A DNA stretch of 64,000 nt from Rhodothermus marinus (GCF_009936275.1 NZ_AP019797.1:239501-303500); one strand, 5' to 3'; shown: positions 35,086 through 44,782, numbered from the stretch's first letter. A program made the numbers and translations. Notes: generated by a model not told the origin, from the letters alone.

Positions 35086-35187
35086 GTCGTTTTCGGTTGA
35101 TTTTGCAGGGAGGTACGGCCTGCATCAAAATAACAAATCGCGTATTTTGATAAGCGCTTTCTGGAAAAACCAGACCTGCAGGCCGCC

Positions 35188-37248
35188 ATGCGTCACGCAG
35201 TCTTTTCCCTGCTGCTCCTGCTGGTGATTGCTCCGGCAAGCCGTGCGCAATCGGACCGACTGACGCTGGAGCGCTACCTGGAATGGGAAGACGTCAACGA
35301 TCCGCAGATTTCACCCGACGGACGGCGTATCGTCTTCACGCGTCGCTGGGTGGACAAGCAGAAGGACCGCTGGCAATCGGCACTCTGGATCATGAATGCC
35401 GATGGTTCGCAGCAGCGGTTTCTGGTCGAGGGAAGCTCGCCGCGCTGGTCGCCGGATGGCACGCGGATCGCTTTTATTGCCGAGGACGAAAACGGCCGGC
35501 CGCAGATTTTCGTCAAGTGGGTCGATCTTCCCGAGCCACCCACGCAGTTGACGCACCTGACGGAAGCGCCGGGTAGCATCACCTGGTCGCCGGACGGCCG
35601 GATGATCGCCTTCACGATGAACGTGCCGGTCGAGGTGCGCTGGAACGTCGACTTACCCAAGCCGCCCGAAGGAGCCACGTGGACCAAGCCGCCCCGGCTT
35701 GTGCGGCGCCTGCACTATCGGGCCGACCGCCGCGGTTTCATGGAAGAAGCCTACACGCACCTGTTTGTGATCCCGGCCGAGGGCGGCACGCCCCGTCAAC
35801 TCACCGAGGGCACCTGGCACGTGGGACCGCGCTTTGACGGACTTCCGGCCGGTGCGACGCTGAGCTGGACCCCGGACGGACGCACGATCGTCTTCGACGG
35901 GTTCAAGGCCTCGGCCGACTCGGTGGACCGCAATTACCGGAACGCCCACCTTTATGCCATTGATGTGGCCACGCGGCAGCTTCGCCAGCTCACCCGCGAG
36001 CCGGGACGCTGGACGCAGCCGGCCGTCTCGCCGGACGGGCGCTGGGTGGCCTTCACCGGCTATGCCGAGACGCGCCAGACCTACCATGCCGCCGATCTCT
36101 GGCTGATGCCGCTCGACGGCAGCACCGCGCCGCGCAATCTGACCCGAACGCTCGACCGGGACGTAAGCAATCTGCACTGGGCCCCCGATGGCTCAGGCGT
36201 CTACTTCACGATCGACGACCGGGGCACGCGCAACGTCTACTTCGCCTCGGTCCGGGGCGAGGTGCGGCAGGTCACGCGCGGCGTGCACATGCTGACACTC
36301 TCGTCGATTGCCCGCAACGGTATTGCCGTCGGCGTACGCACCAGCTACCATGAGCCGGACGACGTCGTTCGCTTTATGCTGGACCGGCCGGATCAGATCG
36401 AACGCCTGACGGCCGTCAACGACGACGTGCTGCAGGACGTAAAGCTGGGCGAGGTCGAGGAAATCTGGTATGCGTCGCGCGACGGCACGCGCATTCAGGG
36501 CTGGATCGTCAAGCCGCCGGACTTCGAGCCTTCCCAGAAGTATCCGCTGATCCTGCACATCCACGGCGGCCCCCATGCCATGTACAACGTGGGCTTCAAC
36601 TATTCCTTCCAGAATTTCGCCGCCAACGGCTACGTTGTGCTCTACACGAACCCGCGCGGAAGCACAGGCTACGGCACCGAATTCGGCGCGGCCATCAGCC
36701 AGGCCTATCCGGGCGTGGACCACGAAGACCTGATGGCCGGGGTCGATGCGGTGCTGGCGCGGGGCTACATCGACCCGGATCGGCTGTTCGTGACCGGATG
36801 CAGTGGCGGTGGCGTGCTTTCGAGCTGGGCGATCGGCCAGACCGATCGGTTCGCGGCGGCCGCCGTGCGCTGTCCGGTTACCGACTGGATCAGCATGGCC
36901 GGCACGACCGACGTTCCGCTGTTCACGTTCAACTGGTTTGACCGGCCGTTCTGGGAGGATCCCTCCGACTGGCTGGCGCGCTCGCCGCTGATGCTGGCCG
37001 GCAGGGTGAAAACGCCCACGCTGCTGATGACCGGCGAGCTGGACCTCCGCACGCCGATGAGTCAGACCGAGGAGTACTATGTGGCGCTGAAGATGCGGGG
37101 GGTGCCGGTCGTGCTGCTCCGCTTCCATGAAGAGTACCACGGGACAGGTTCGCGGCCGTCCAACTTCATGCGGACGCAGGCCTACATCATGGACTGGTTC
37201 GAGAAGAAAGGCCGCATTCCGGGCGTGACCGTCGAGGCGGAGGAGTAG
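35188..37248 (+). CDS. S9 family prolyl oligopeptidase-type peptidase, exported
   Basis: 686 residues. Signal peptide at 1-21 (ending SRAQ). Residues ~30-400 are a TolB/WD-type propeller with ISPDGRRIVFTRR and WSPDGTRIAFIA repeats. Residues ~430-680 form the alpha/beta-hydrolase domain: LILHIHGGPHAMYNVGFNY, LYTNPRGSTGYGTEFG, nucleophile elbow FVTGCSGGGVLSSWAIG (Ser 539), LLMTGELDLRTPMSQTEEYY (Asp) and RFHEEYHGTG (His). The elbow is G-C-S-G-G where many S9C enzymes have G-x-S-Y-G. An AAGCGCTT palindrome at 35152-35159 lies 29 nt before the start. Confidence 0.9.
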   Translation: MRHAVFSLLLLLVIAPASRAQSDRLTLERYLEWEDVNDPQISPDGRRIVFTRRWVDKQKDRWQSALWIMNADGSQQRFLVEGSSPRWSPDGTRIAFIAEDENGRPQIFVKWVDLPEPPTQLTHLTEAPGSITWSPDGRMIAFTMNVPVEVRWNVDLPKPPEGATWTKPPRLVRRLHYRADRRGFMEEAYTHLFVIPAEGGTPRQLTEGTWHVGPRFDGLPAGATLSWTPDGRTIVFDGFKASADSVDRNYRNAHLYAIDVATRQLRQLTREPGRWTQPAVSPDGRWVAFTGYAETRQTYHAADLWLMPLDGSTAPRNLTRTLDRDVSNLHWAPDGSGVYFTIDDRGTRNVYFASVRGEVRQVTRGVHMLTLSSIARNGIAVGVRTSYHEPDDVVRFMLDRPDQIERLTAVNDDVLQDVKLGEVEEIWYASRDGTRIQGWIVKPPDFEPSQKYPLILHIHGGPHAMYNVGFNYSFQNFAANGYVVLYTNPRGSTGYGTEFGAAISQAYPGVDHEDLMAGVDAVLARGYIDPDRLFVTGCSGGGVLSSWAIGQTDRFAAAAVRCPVTDWISMAGTTDVPLFTFNWFDRPFWEDPSDWLARSPLMLAGRVKTPTLLMTGELDLRTPMSQTEEYYVALKMRGVPVVLLRFHEEYHGTGSRPSNFMRTQAYIMDWFEKKGRIPGVTVEAEE

Positions 37249-37254
37249 CCGGGG

Positions 37255-38493
37255 TTACTCGGGCAGGCGCTCGGCTTCGAGGCGGGCTTCGAGCGCCAGC
37301 GCCGCTTCGATGAGCTGCTCGCGCAGCGGGTGCAGCTTTTCGTGCTGGTCGATGTAGCGCGAGAGCGCCTCGCGCAGCGAGCTGTCGCGCTCGACGATCG
37401 TGCGGCGCTCGCGCACCACGGGCGTGACGGTGCGCTCGACGCCGGCAATGTGGGCGGCCGTGCGCAGCGCCTCGCGGATGCGGCGCACGTCGACGCGGGC
37501 CACCTGGTCTTCGTCCACCTGGTAGCGCACGCGCACGATGGCGTCGGCCACCGGAGTGCGAGCGATGGCGCTCAGGATGCGTTCGGTGGGTTCGTCGCTG
37601 TCGCGGGCGTCTATGTGCAGGTCCACGAAGCGGCGGGCGGGCGTCTCCACGAAGCGGTAGTGCGTCTGCTTGCGCGTGCCGTTGGACTGAATTTCCACCA
37701 GCACGAAGCCTTTCGGGTCATCTGCTTCGCGGAACGTGACGCGCTCGATGCTGCTGCTGTAGACGACCGGGATGCCGTCGGGATTGAGGTTCTGATGCCG
37801 GTGAATGTGGCCCAGCGCCACGTAGTCGATAGGCGGCAGCGCCAGCTGACCCACGGTGAACTTCGGCTCGTGGGCGATCAGGCTGGTGCGCTCCGAGCCG
37901 GAAAGCTCGGCGCCCTGCACGCTGAAGTGTCCGGCCAGCACGGTGGGCAGCGACGGATCGAGCCGCTCGACCGCCTTCTGTACGTATTCGACGTAGAGCT
38001 GCTCGATCACCTCGCGCACCTCGGACGCCGATTTCCGGCGATATTCCTCGCGGGTCAGCAGCAGGCTCCGTACCGGCCAGGGCAGGGCGATGAGCTGGAG
38101 CGGCCCGCTTTTCGTCTGGATGGTGGCCACTTCGGGCCGTCGGAAGACGCGGGCCTGGCCTTCCAGATAGCGGAAGATGTCGATCGACGAGGCGCGGCCA
38201 AAGGTGACCGGGTGGTCGTGGTTGCCCACCAGCAGGACGATCGGGATGCCGCGCTCGGTCAGCGGCTGCAGGCACTCGGCAAAGATCGTCTGCTCGGTCG
38301 GGGAGGGATCGGGATTCCGGAAGGCGTCGCCGCAGAACAGAAACAGATCGACATCTTCGGCGAGCGCCTGCGCCACCATGAACTCGAAGGCGCGGCGGAA
38401 GTCCTGCAGCCGCGAGTTAAGCCCCGTCGATGGATCGACGCGGCCGTAGGTGGTGATGCCCAGGTGGATGTCAGCCGTGTGCAGGATCTTCAT
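37255..38493 (-). CDS. SbcD/Mre11-like exonuclease subunit
   Basis: 412 residues. Mre11-type metallophosphoesterase: MKILHTADIHLGITTYGRVD, LFLFCGDAFRNPDPSPTEQT, VLLVGNHDHPVTFG, VLAGHFSVQGAELSGSER and YVALGHIHRHQNLNPDG. These are the phosphodiesterase motifs of SbcD, which with SbcC processes DNA ends and hairpins. The C-terminal capping domain and a helical tail follow. No SbcC/Rad50 ATPase gene is adjacent on either side, which is unusual because the pair is normally an operon. Confidence 0.85.
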   Translation of the reverse strand: MKILHTADIHLGITTYGRVDPSTGLNSRLQDFRRAFEFMVAQALAEDVDLFLFCGDAFRNPDPSPTEQTIFAECLQPLTERGIPIVLLVGNHDHPVTFGRASSIDIFRYLEGQARVFRRPEVATIQTKSGPLQLIALPWPVRSLLLTREEYRRKSASEVREVIEQLYVEYVQKAVERLDPSLPTVLAGHFSVQGAELSGSERTSLIAHEPKFTVGQLALPPIDYVALGHIHRHQNLNPDGIPVVYSSSIERVTFREADDPKGFVLVEIQSNGTRKQTHYRFVETPARRFVDLHIDARDSDEPTERILSAIARTPVADAIVRVRYQVDEDQVARVDVRRIREALRTAAHIAGVERTVTPVVRERRTIVERDSSLREALSRYIDQHEKLHPLREQLIEAALALEARLEAERLPE

Positions 38494-38558
38494 GGGAGAA
38501 AGACGGGCTGGCGATCAGCCAGAAGATACGGCAGCGGTCGATCGGATGCCAGCACGCT

Positions 38559-40910
38559 TTACCAGCCCACGCGTCGCTGGTTCAGCTCGGGCGTAATCCG
38601 ACGTTCCTGGCGGAGCGAGTCGGCGCCCGGCATGTGCAGGCCGATCGGGAGCGGGAACGTGGCGTTGCTGATTTCGATGTCCGGCGCCTGCTCCATGCGT
38701 CGCCAGAAATCACCCACGATAAACAGGGCATTGTGGGCGCCCTGGCCCCACCAGTGCGTGCGGAACGTGACGCGCGGGTCGTTGAAGCCCACCCAGGCGC
38801 CGGTGACCAGCTCGGGATGCATCAGGATGAACCAGCCGTCGGCGCTGTTCTGCGTGGTGCCCGTCTTACCGGCAAAGTCGTAACGCGTCAGCCCGAACTG
38901 CCAGCGGATGCGTGTGCCGGTCCCGTAGCGAATCACATCACGCAGCATGTCGACCACCGTGTAGGCGGTCTCTTCAGAGATGGCCTCGCGCGGTACCGGC
39001 TGGGCTTCGTAGAGCACGTTGCCGCTGGCATCTTCGATGCGGGTGACCACCGTGGGTTCGTAGTAGAGGCCGCCGCTGGCCAGCGTGACATAGGCCGAGA
39101 CCAGCTCCAGGAGCGTCACGTTGCTGGTGCCCAGCGCCAGCGAGGGCACTTCTTCCAGCGGACTTTTGATGCCCATGCGCCGGGCGTAGAAGGCCACGTT
39201 GCGCGCGCCCACCTGCAGTACCAGCCGGGCCGAAACCGTGTTGACCGAGCGGGCCAGCGCCTCACGCAGTGTGAGGAGCTGGCCGGTCGATTCCCCCTCG
39301 GCGTTTCTGGGCTGCCAGACGTTTCCCGCCGGGTCCACGTAGGTGACCGAGCTGTCGGGCAGCACGTCGTAAGGCGACCAGCCGTTGTCGATGGCCGCCG
39401 TGTAGAGGAAGGGCTTGAACGTCGAGCCGGGCTGCCGACGCGCGATGGCCACGTGGTCGTACCAGTCCCGTGTCAGATCGCGGCCGCCCACCCAGGCCCG
39501 GACGTAGCCGTTGCGCGGGTCGATCGCTACAAAACCGGCCTCCAGACGCGTCTTGACCGCTTTGAGCGAATCCATGAAGGCCCGGTCGGCCCGGAGCCGA
39601 CGGAGCGCTTCGTCGGGGGCCACGCCGCCGGCCACCAGGCGCCGGTACCGCTCCGTCTCCCGGATGAACTGATCGACCGTGTCGCGCTTGCTGGACCAGT
39701 AGTAGGCGAACGGCTCGTAGTTCTTTTGCTGGAGGTACAGGTTGACGTCCTGGCCCAGGAAAAACCCGCTGCGGCGGCTCCATTCGTAGTCGACGACGGC
39801 CTGCAGGCCGCGCATCTGTTCGTCGACGGCCTGACGGGCCAGCTCCTGCAGTCGGCTGTCAAGCGTGGTGTAGACGCGCAGACCGTCCGTGTAGATGTTG
39901 TAGCCGTGCGCTTTCGCCCAGTTTACGAGCCAGCGTCGCACGTATTCGGCAAAGTAAGGAGCGATGCTGGCCGTAATCGCCGAGGTGCGAAAGTCCGTGA
40001 CGATCGGATCGTCCTTGTGCGCTTCGAAGAAATCCCGGTCCAGGTAACCGTGCCGGACCATCTGCCAGAGCACCACGTTGCGCCGCTGGCGGGCGCGCTC
40101 CGGAAAGCGGATCGGGTTGTAAAGGGCCGGGTTGCGCAGCATGCCCACGAGCGTGGCCGCCTCCAGCACGTTCAGGTCCCGGGCCGGCTTGTTGAAGAAC
40201 GTGCGGGCCGCCGACTCGATGCCGAACGCATTGTAGACGAACTCGACCGTGTTCAGGTACATTTCGATGATTTCGCGCTTGGTGTAGCGGCGCTCGAGCT
40301 CGACGGCCGTGACCATTTCCTTGAGCTTGCGCTCGATCGTCTGCGCCCGACCGATCTGCTCGTTGTACAGGTTGCGGGCGAGCTGCTGCGTGATGGTCGA
40401 GCCGCCCTGCACCTCGCGGCCCAGGCTCAGGATCGTCTGCGCCACGGCCGAGGCGGTGCGAAACAGATCGATGCCCCAGTGGTCGTAGAAGCGGTGGTCT
40501 TCGGTAGCCAGCAGGGCCTGGATGACGTAGGGCGAGATCTCGTCGTAGGAAACCCAGGTGCGGTTCTGGCGGGCGTAGCGGGCCAGCTCTTTGCCGTCGG
40601 CCGTGTAGGCGATGGTGGCCAGTTCGAAGGTGGGATTATCGAGCTGCTGGAAGGAAGGCAGTTCGTCCGAAAGTGACCACACGTACAGGCCCAGCGCCAG
40701 CGTGCCCAGCAGGATCAGCCCCACCAGCACGCTCAGCACCAGGGCGGCCTGCGCCTTCCGCGGATCTCGAAAGCGCCGATAGAAAAAGCCAACCAGCCCC
40801 CGGCGTTTCTTTGTCGCGTGGCCGTCGTCCCGCAACCGGGCGTGCCGGAAGTTCGGGTCGCTGAAATACCGCCGCAGTTCCTCCTCGGTGTGCGTCCAGC
40901 GATCAGGCAT
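38559..40910 (-). CDS. penicillin-binding protein 1A (bifunctional)
   Basis: 783 residues. A cytoplasmic N-terminus (~60 residues) and one transmembrane helix precede the GT51 transglycosylase domain: LATEDHRFYDHWGIDLFRT and QGGSTITQQLARNLYNEQ. The transpeptidase domain has SxxK in PGSTFKPFLYTAAIDNG, SxN in LARSVNTVSARL and KTGTT in FAGKTGTTQNSADGWFI. It polymerises and cross-links peptidoglycan. Length and motif order are typical of class A PBPs. Confidence 0.94.
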   Translation of the reverse strand: MPDRWTHTEEELRRYFSDPNFRHARLRDDGHATKKRRGLVGFFYRRFRDPRKAQAALVLSVLVGLILLGTLALGLYVWSLSDELPSFQQLDNPTFELATIAYTADGKELARYARQNRTWVSYDEISPYVIQALLATEDHRFYDHWGIDLFRTASAVAQTILSLGREVQGGSTITQQLARNLYNEQIGRAQTIERKLKEMVTAVELERRYTKREIIEMYLNTVEFVYNAFGIESAARTFFNKPARDLNVLEAATLVGMLRNPALYNPIRFPERARQRRNVVLWQMVRHGYLDRDFFEAHKDDPIVTDFRTSAITASIAPYFAEYVRRWLVNWAKAHGYNIYTDGLRVYTTLDSRLQELARQAVDEQMRGLQAVVDYEWSRRSGFFLGQDVNLYLQQKNYEPFAYYWSSKRDTVDQFIRETERYRRLVAGGVAPDEALRRLRADRAFMDSLKAVKTRLEAGFVAIDPRNGYVRAWVGGRDLTRDWYDHVAIARRQPGSTFKPFLYTAAIDNGWSPYDVLPDSSVTYVDPAGNVWQPRNAEGESTGQLLTLREALARSVNTVSARLVLQVGARNVAFYARRMGIKSPLEEVPSLALGTSNVTLLELVSAYVTLASGGLYYEPTVVTRIEDASGNVLYEAQPVPREAISEETAYTVVDMLRDVIRYGTGTRIRWQFGLTRYDFAGKTGTTQNSADGWFILMHPELVTGAWVGFNDPRVTFRTHWWGQGAHNALFIVGDFWRRMEQAPDIEISNATFPLPIGLHMPGADSLRQERRITPELNQRRVGW

Positions 40911-40935
40911 GGATCGATCGATGCCGTTTTTCGGC

Positions 40936-41685
40936 TCAGGATAGTGCGTATCGGATCAACGTCTGTGGGCCGTCCGGGGTCCAACGACAGAGGGACAGCG
41001 CGTTGTCCTCCAGCAGCCCGAAGGTCTGATCCCGGTACCAGCAGCCCGGGTTCAGGTACAGCCCGTCGGGCCAGCGGAGCAGCTCGGCCTGATGGCTGTG
41101 GCCCAGTACGACCACGTCGGCCCGTTTTTCCTGAAGCACCCGCCGTGCGTAGCACCGCAGTCGCTCGACGGTGACCGGGTTTAGCCGTTCCGGCCGCCAC
41201 TGCGTGACGCGCCGCGCCAGCGCGAGCCCCAGATCGCCGGGCAGCAGCGTCCGGTAGAGCCAGACCGGCACCGGGTGACGGAGCAAGCGGCGCAGCACGC
41301 GTGCGAGCGGCCGGGCGATGGCCAGATCGCCGTGGTCCAGAAAGACACGATGTCCCAGCAACGGAACGACCGCTGCCTCGTGGAGCACACGTACGCCTAG
41401 CTCTTGTTCGAAATAATCCCGGTGCCAGGGATCGTGGTTGCCCACCACGTAGGTGACCGGAATGCCGCGTGCGGTCCAGTCGGCCAGCAGCGCCTGAAAG
41501 CGCACAAAGCCGCGGGGGACAAGGTAACGGTATTCGATGTAGTGATGAAAGACGTCGCCGACCAGCACCAGGTGCTGCACCCGCTCGGCCAGCGCAGTCA
41601 GGCAGGCCAGCAACGCCTGCTCGACCGCACGCTCGGTAGCGGGATCGGCGCGTCCCAGATGCAGATCGGCGAAAAACAGGACCAC
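40936..41685 (-). CDS. LpxH-like UDP-2,3-diacylglucosamine diphosphatase
   Basis: 249 residues; start codon GTG at 41685. Calcineurin-like motifs: FFADLHLGRADPATERAVEQ, LVLVGDVFHHYIEYRYLVP, TYVVGNHDPWHRDYF, FLDHGDLAIARP and VVVLGHSHQAELLRW. Spacing and the YLNPGCWYRDQTFGLLE tail match LpxH-like hydrolases of lipid A synthesis in Bacteroidota. The usual GDVFDFWFE is replaced by GDVFHHYIE, so the exact substrate may differ. It lies 25 nt upstream of the PBP1A gene on the same strand. Confidence 0.8.
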   Translation of the reverse strand: MVLFFADLHLGRADPATERAVEQALLACLTALAERVQHLVLVGDVFHHYIEYRYLVPRGFVRFQALLADWTARGIPVTYVVGNHDPWHRDYFEQELGVRVLHEAAVVPLLGHRVFLDHGDLAIARPLARVLRRLLRHPVPVWLYRTLLPGDLGLALARRVTQWRPERLNPVTVERLRCYARRVLQEKRADVVVLGHSHQAELLRWPDGLYLNPGCWYRDQTFGLLEDNALSLCRWTPDGPQTLIRYALS

Positions 41686-41828
41686 GGGCAGCTATGCAAT
41701 AGATCGCGTAAATTGTTAATGGCGCCGCCCTTGTTCGCGCAAGCCGTCGGTGGGGTTCCAGAGACGCACCCTTTCGGCGGTTGAAGCGTTGGAAGCGCGT
41801 CTGTCAACCGGTAGCCAGCCAACGGATC

Positions 41829-42491
41829 ATGTACCGCGACTACGACTACTATCAGCCGCCCACGCAGTTTGCGGTTTTTCCGCCGGTCGTCAAGAACCTG
41901 CTGATTCTGAACGGCCTGGTGTTTCTGGCGCAACTGGTGCCTACCACCGATCGGCTGCTCATCGAATGGTTTGCGCTCTGGCCGCTGGGCCTTCCGGATT
42001 TCTATCCGAACTTCTGGCCCTGGCAGCTCATCACTTACAGCTTCCTGCACGGCGGCTTTGCCCACCTCTTTTTCAATATGTTCGCGCTCTGGATGTTCGG
42101 CGTGCCGATCGAGCGGGCCTGGGGCTCCCGGCGCTTCGGCGTGTACTACTTCGTGTGTGTGGTGGGGGCGGGCCTGACGCAGTTGCTTGTCGTCACGCTC
42201 AGCGGGGCAGTGTACCCGACGGTAGGTGCTTCGGGCGGCGTGTTCGGGATCCTGCTGGCCTTCGGGATGATGTTTCCCAACACGCCCATTTACCTGTACT
42301 TTCTCTTTCCGATCAAAGCCAAATGGCTCGTGATCGGCTACGGATTGCTGGAGCTTTGGGCCGGCGTGACGAGCACCCAGTCGGGCGTGGCGCACTTTGC
42401 CCATCTGGGGGGCATGCTGTTCGGCTTTCTGCTGATTCAGTACTGGCGGGGTAAGCTGCCCTGGCGACCGTCGCGGCGGCTGTACTGGTAA
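41829..42491 (+). CDS. rhomboid intramembrane serine protease (first of two)
   Basis: 220 residues from the ATG at 41829. Six hydrophobic segments. The catalytic Ser is in TVGASGGVFGILLAF (Ser 135) and the catalytic His in AHFAHLGGMLFGF (His 189 or His 192, probably His 192). The conserved LITYSFLHGGFAHLFFNMFA loop-helix with HxxxN is also present. Rhomboids cut transmembrane substrates within the bilayer. A second rhomboid gene follows 70 nt downstream. Confidence 0.9.
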   Translation: MYRDYDYYQPPTQFAVFPPVVKNLLILNGLVFLAQLVPTTDRLLIEWFALWPLGLPDFYPNFWPWQLITYSFLHGGFAHLFFNMFALWMFGVPIERAWGSRRFGVYYFVCVVGAGLTQLLVVTLSGAVYPTVGASGGVFGILLAFGMMFPNTPIYLYFLFPIKAKWLVIGYGLLELWAGVTSTQSGVAHFAHLGGMLFGFLLIQYWRGKLPWRPSRRLYW

Positions 42492-42561
42492 GGCAAAACC
42501 TTTCTCCCGTCCATGCAGTACACAACAGCAGATCCGTGGAACCACCCAGCTTGAGCGATCC

Positions 42562-43467
42562 GTGAGCCGGTTTCTGGTCTGGTATCGCATGCAGCCGCCC
42601 GCGTTGCGGGCCCTGCTGACGATCAACGTGGGGGTCTACCTGCTGTGGATCCTGGCGCTCATGCACATCGACGCCGTGCGCCGGTTTGTGTGGATGCAGC
42701 TGGCGCTGAACCCCGACTGGCCGGCCATCCTGACGCACCCCTGGCAGCTCGTCACCTACAACTTTCTGCACCTGCAACCGGGCTTCTGGGGGCTGCTGCA
42801 CATTCTGTTCAACATGCTCTGGCTGGTGTGGATCGGCCGCGAATACGAGGAGCTACACGGCTCGCACCAGCTCCTGGCGCTGTACCTGATCGCCGGCGTC
42901 GGCGGCGGGTTGCTCACCGTGCTGCTGCATGCGCTGTTTCCAAACGTGGGCGCCTTCGGCGGGCTGGTGCACGGCGCCTCGGCGTCGGTGCTGGGCGTGC
43001 TCATGGCCGTGGCCATTCTCTACCCGTTCAAGAGCGTGGCGCTGTTTCTGTTCGGGCCGATCCGGTTGCTCTACCTGGTGCTGATCTTTCTGGCGCTCGA
43101 CGTGCTGTTCATGGCCGGCAGCGGCACGGCCGTCGGGGCGCACCTGGGCGGTGCGTTGTTCGGCTTTCTGTATGCGAAGGCGGAGCAGCGGGGGCTCGAT
43201 CTGGCCGGTTGGGCGCGCATCTTCTTCCAGCCGCGCCGCGCGCGTCGGCGGCAGCCCGTCACGGCCGAGACCGGCCATATGCTGCGCCGGGTGGGCGCCT
43301 GGATGGAACAACGGCGCGGTGCTGCGGCCGAAGGGCGGAGCAGCTCGGCCGAAGAACGCTCGCTGGAGGAAGAGGTGGATCGCATCCTGGATAAGATCAG
43401 TGCGCACGGGTACGATTCGCTCACCGAGGAAGAGAAGCGGATCCTTTACGAAGCCAGTCGGCGTTGA
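42562..43467 (+). CDS. rhomboid family protease with C-terminal DUF6576-like domain (second of two)
   Basis: 301 residues; start GTG at 42562 (ATG at 42589 is possible). Rhomboid core: QLVTYNFLHLQPGFWGLLHI, LFNMLWLVWIGREYEE, catalytic Ser in VHGASASVLGVLMAV (Ser 140; GxSA rather than GxSG) and His in TAVGAHLGGALFGFLYAK. A cytoplasmic tail of about 90 residues ends in a helical module (EEEVDRILDKISAHGYDSLT). Tandem rhomboids with different loops suggest different substrates. Confidence 0.85.
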   Translation: MSRFLVWYRMQPPALRALLTINVGVYLLWILALMHIDAVRRFVWMQLALNPDWPAILTHPWQLVTYNFLHLQPGFWGLLHILFNMLWLVWIGREYEELHGSHQLLALYLIAGVGGGLLTVLLHALFPNVGAFGGLVHGASASVLGVLMAVAILYPFKSVALFLFGPIRLLYLVLIFLALDVLFMAGSGTAVGAHLGGALFGFLYAKAEQRGLDLAGWARIFFQPRRARRRQPVTAETGHMLRRVGAWMEQRRGAAAEGRSSSAEERSLEEEVDRILDKISAHGYDSLTEEEKRILYEASRR

Positions 43468-43500
43468 AGCCCGGAGCCAACCGAGAACGCAACCCCTGAT

Positions 43501-44622
43501 GTGATCATGGAGCGACCGCGTCGCTGGTCCCGGCCCGTCATGGTCGGGAATGTGCAGATAGGTGGTGTGGCCCCGATCTCCGTCCAGTCGATGACGACCA
43601 CGAAAACGCACGATGTGGAGGCCACGCTGGCGCAGATCCGACAGCTGGCCGAGGCGGGGGCCGACATCGTGCGCGTGGCCGTGCCGCGCCCGGAAGACGC
43701 CGAGGCGCTGCGCGACATCGTGCAGGGCAGCCCGGTGCCCATCGTGGCCGACATCCACTTCAACTACCAGTATGCACTGAAGGCCATCGAGGCCGGGGTG
43801 GCCAAGGTGCGCATCAACCCGGGCAACATCGGCAAAGAGGAGTGGGAACGTGAGGTGCTGCTGGCCGCCAAGGAGAAGGGCATCCCGATCCGTATCGGCG
43901 TCAATTCGGGCTCGCTCGAGCGCGACCTGCTCGACAAGTACGGCTACCCGAAGCCGGAGGCGCTCTTCGAAAGCGCCATGCGGCACGTGGAGATCTGCCT
44001 CAAACACGGCTTCGAGGACATCGTCATCTCCGTCAAGCACTCCGACGTCTACTACATGATCCAGGCCTACCGGCTGATTGCCGAGCGCACGGACTTCCCG
44101 CTGCATCTCGGCGTGACCGAGGCCGGGTCTTTCGTCAGCGGTAGCATCAAGAGCGCCATCGGGATCGGGGCGCTGCTGGCCGAAGGCATCGGCGACACGA
44201 TCCGGGTCTCGCTGGCCACGGATCCGGTCAAAGAGGTGGAGGTGGCGCACCAGATTCTGAAGGCGCTGCGGCTGGGTCCGCCGGGCGTGAACATCATCGC
44301 CTGCCCGACGTGCGGCCGTCTGACCGGCGATCTGTTCTCGATCGTGGAGGCCGTCGAGGAAGCCGTCAAGGCGCGCAAGTTCAAGAAGAACCTGAACGTG
44401 GCGCTGATGGGTTGTGCGGTGAACGGTCCGGGCGAGGCGGCCGGCGCCGATCTGGGCATTTCGCTGGGGCGCGGTCGGGCGCATCTGTTCATCCGGGGCA
44501 AGGTCGTGCGCGTGGTACCCGAGGACCAGATCGTCGACGCCGTACTGGAAGCGATCGAGCAGTGGGAGGAGACGCCGGACGAGACGCCCGCACAAGCGAA
44601 CGGACAGGCGGATGCCTCTTGA
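43501..44622 (+). CDS. ispG: 4-hydroxy-3-methylbut-2-en-1-yl diphosphate synthase
   Basis: 373 residues from GTG at 43501, or 371 from the ATG at 43507. IspG (GcpE) is the [4Fe-4S] enzyme of the MEP isoprenoid pathway that reduces MEcPP to HMBPP. TIM-barrel segments include ISVQSMTTTKTHDVEATLAQ, VADIHFNYQYALKAIEAG and IRIGVNSGSLERDLLDKYGY. Cluster Cys are in IACPTCGRLTGDL and ALMGCAVNGPGEAAGADLG (Cys 268, 271 and 305 in the GTG numbering). It follows the rhomboid gene by 33 nt. Confidence 0.95.
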   Translation: MIMERPRRWSRPVMVGNVQIGGVAPISVQSMTTTKTHDVEATLAQIRQLAEAGADIVRVAVPRPEDAEALRDIVQGSPVPIVADIHFNYQYALKAIEAGVAKVRINPGNIGKEEWEREVLLAAKEKGIPIRIGVNSGSLERDLLDKYGYPKPEALFESAMRHVEICLKHGFEDIVISVKHSDVYYMIQAYRLIAERTDFPLHLGVTEAGSFVSGSIKSAIGIGALLAEGIGDTIRVSLATDPVKEVEVAHQILKALRLGPPGVNIIACPTCGRLTGDLFSIVEAVEEAVKARKFKKNLNVALMGCAVNGPGEAAGADLGISLGRGRAHLFIRGKVVRVVPEDQIVDAVLEAIEQWEETPDETPAQANGQADAS

Positions 44623-44782
44623 CGGGGGCGATCCGCCACGTCGTCGGGCTGGCGGAAACGCATTGTGTGAAAGGTCGGCTGGCTTACATGCCCGGTTTCA
44701 CAGGCAGGTTGCCTTTCTGTCAAAAAAAGATGAAAGGCCGGAGTCCGGGTAGAATTTTTTCTGCCGAAGCGACGCGTTGGGC

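Noticed and set aside
44640..44760. Possible riboswitch or terminator after ispG
   Set aside because: Short stems (for example AGGCA-GGT-TGCCT near 44702) exist, but T runs are badly placed and no known riboswitch core is recognisable.
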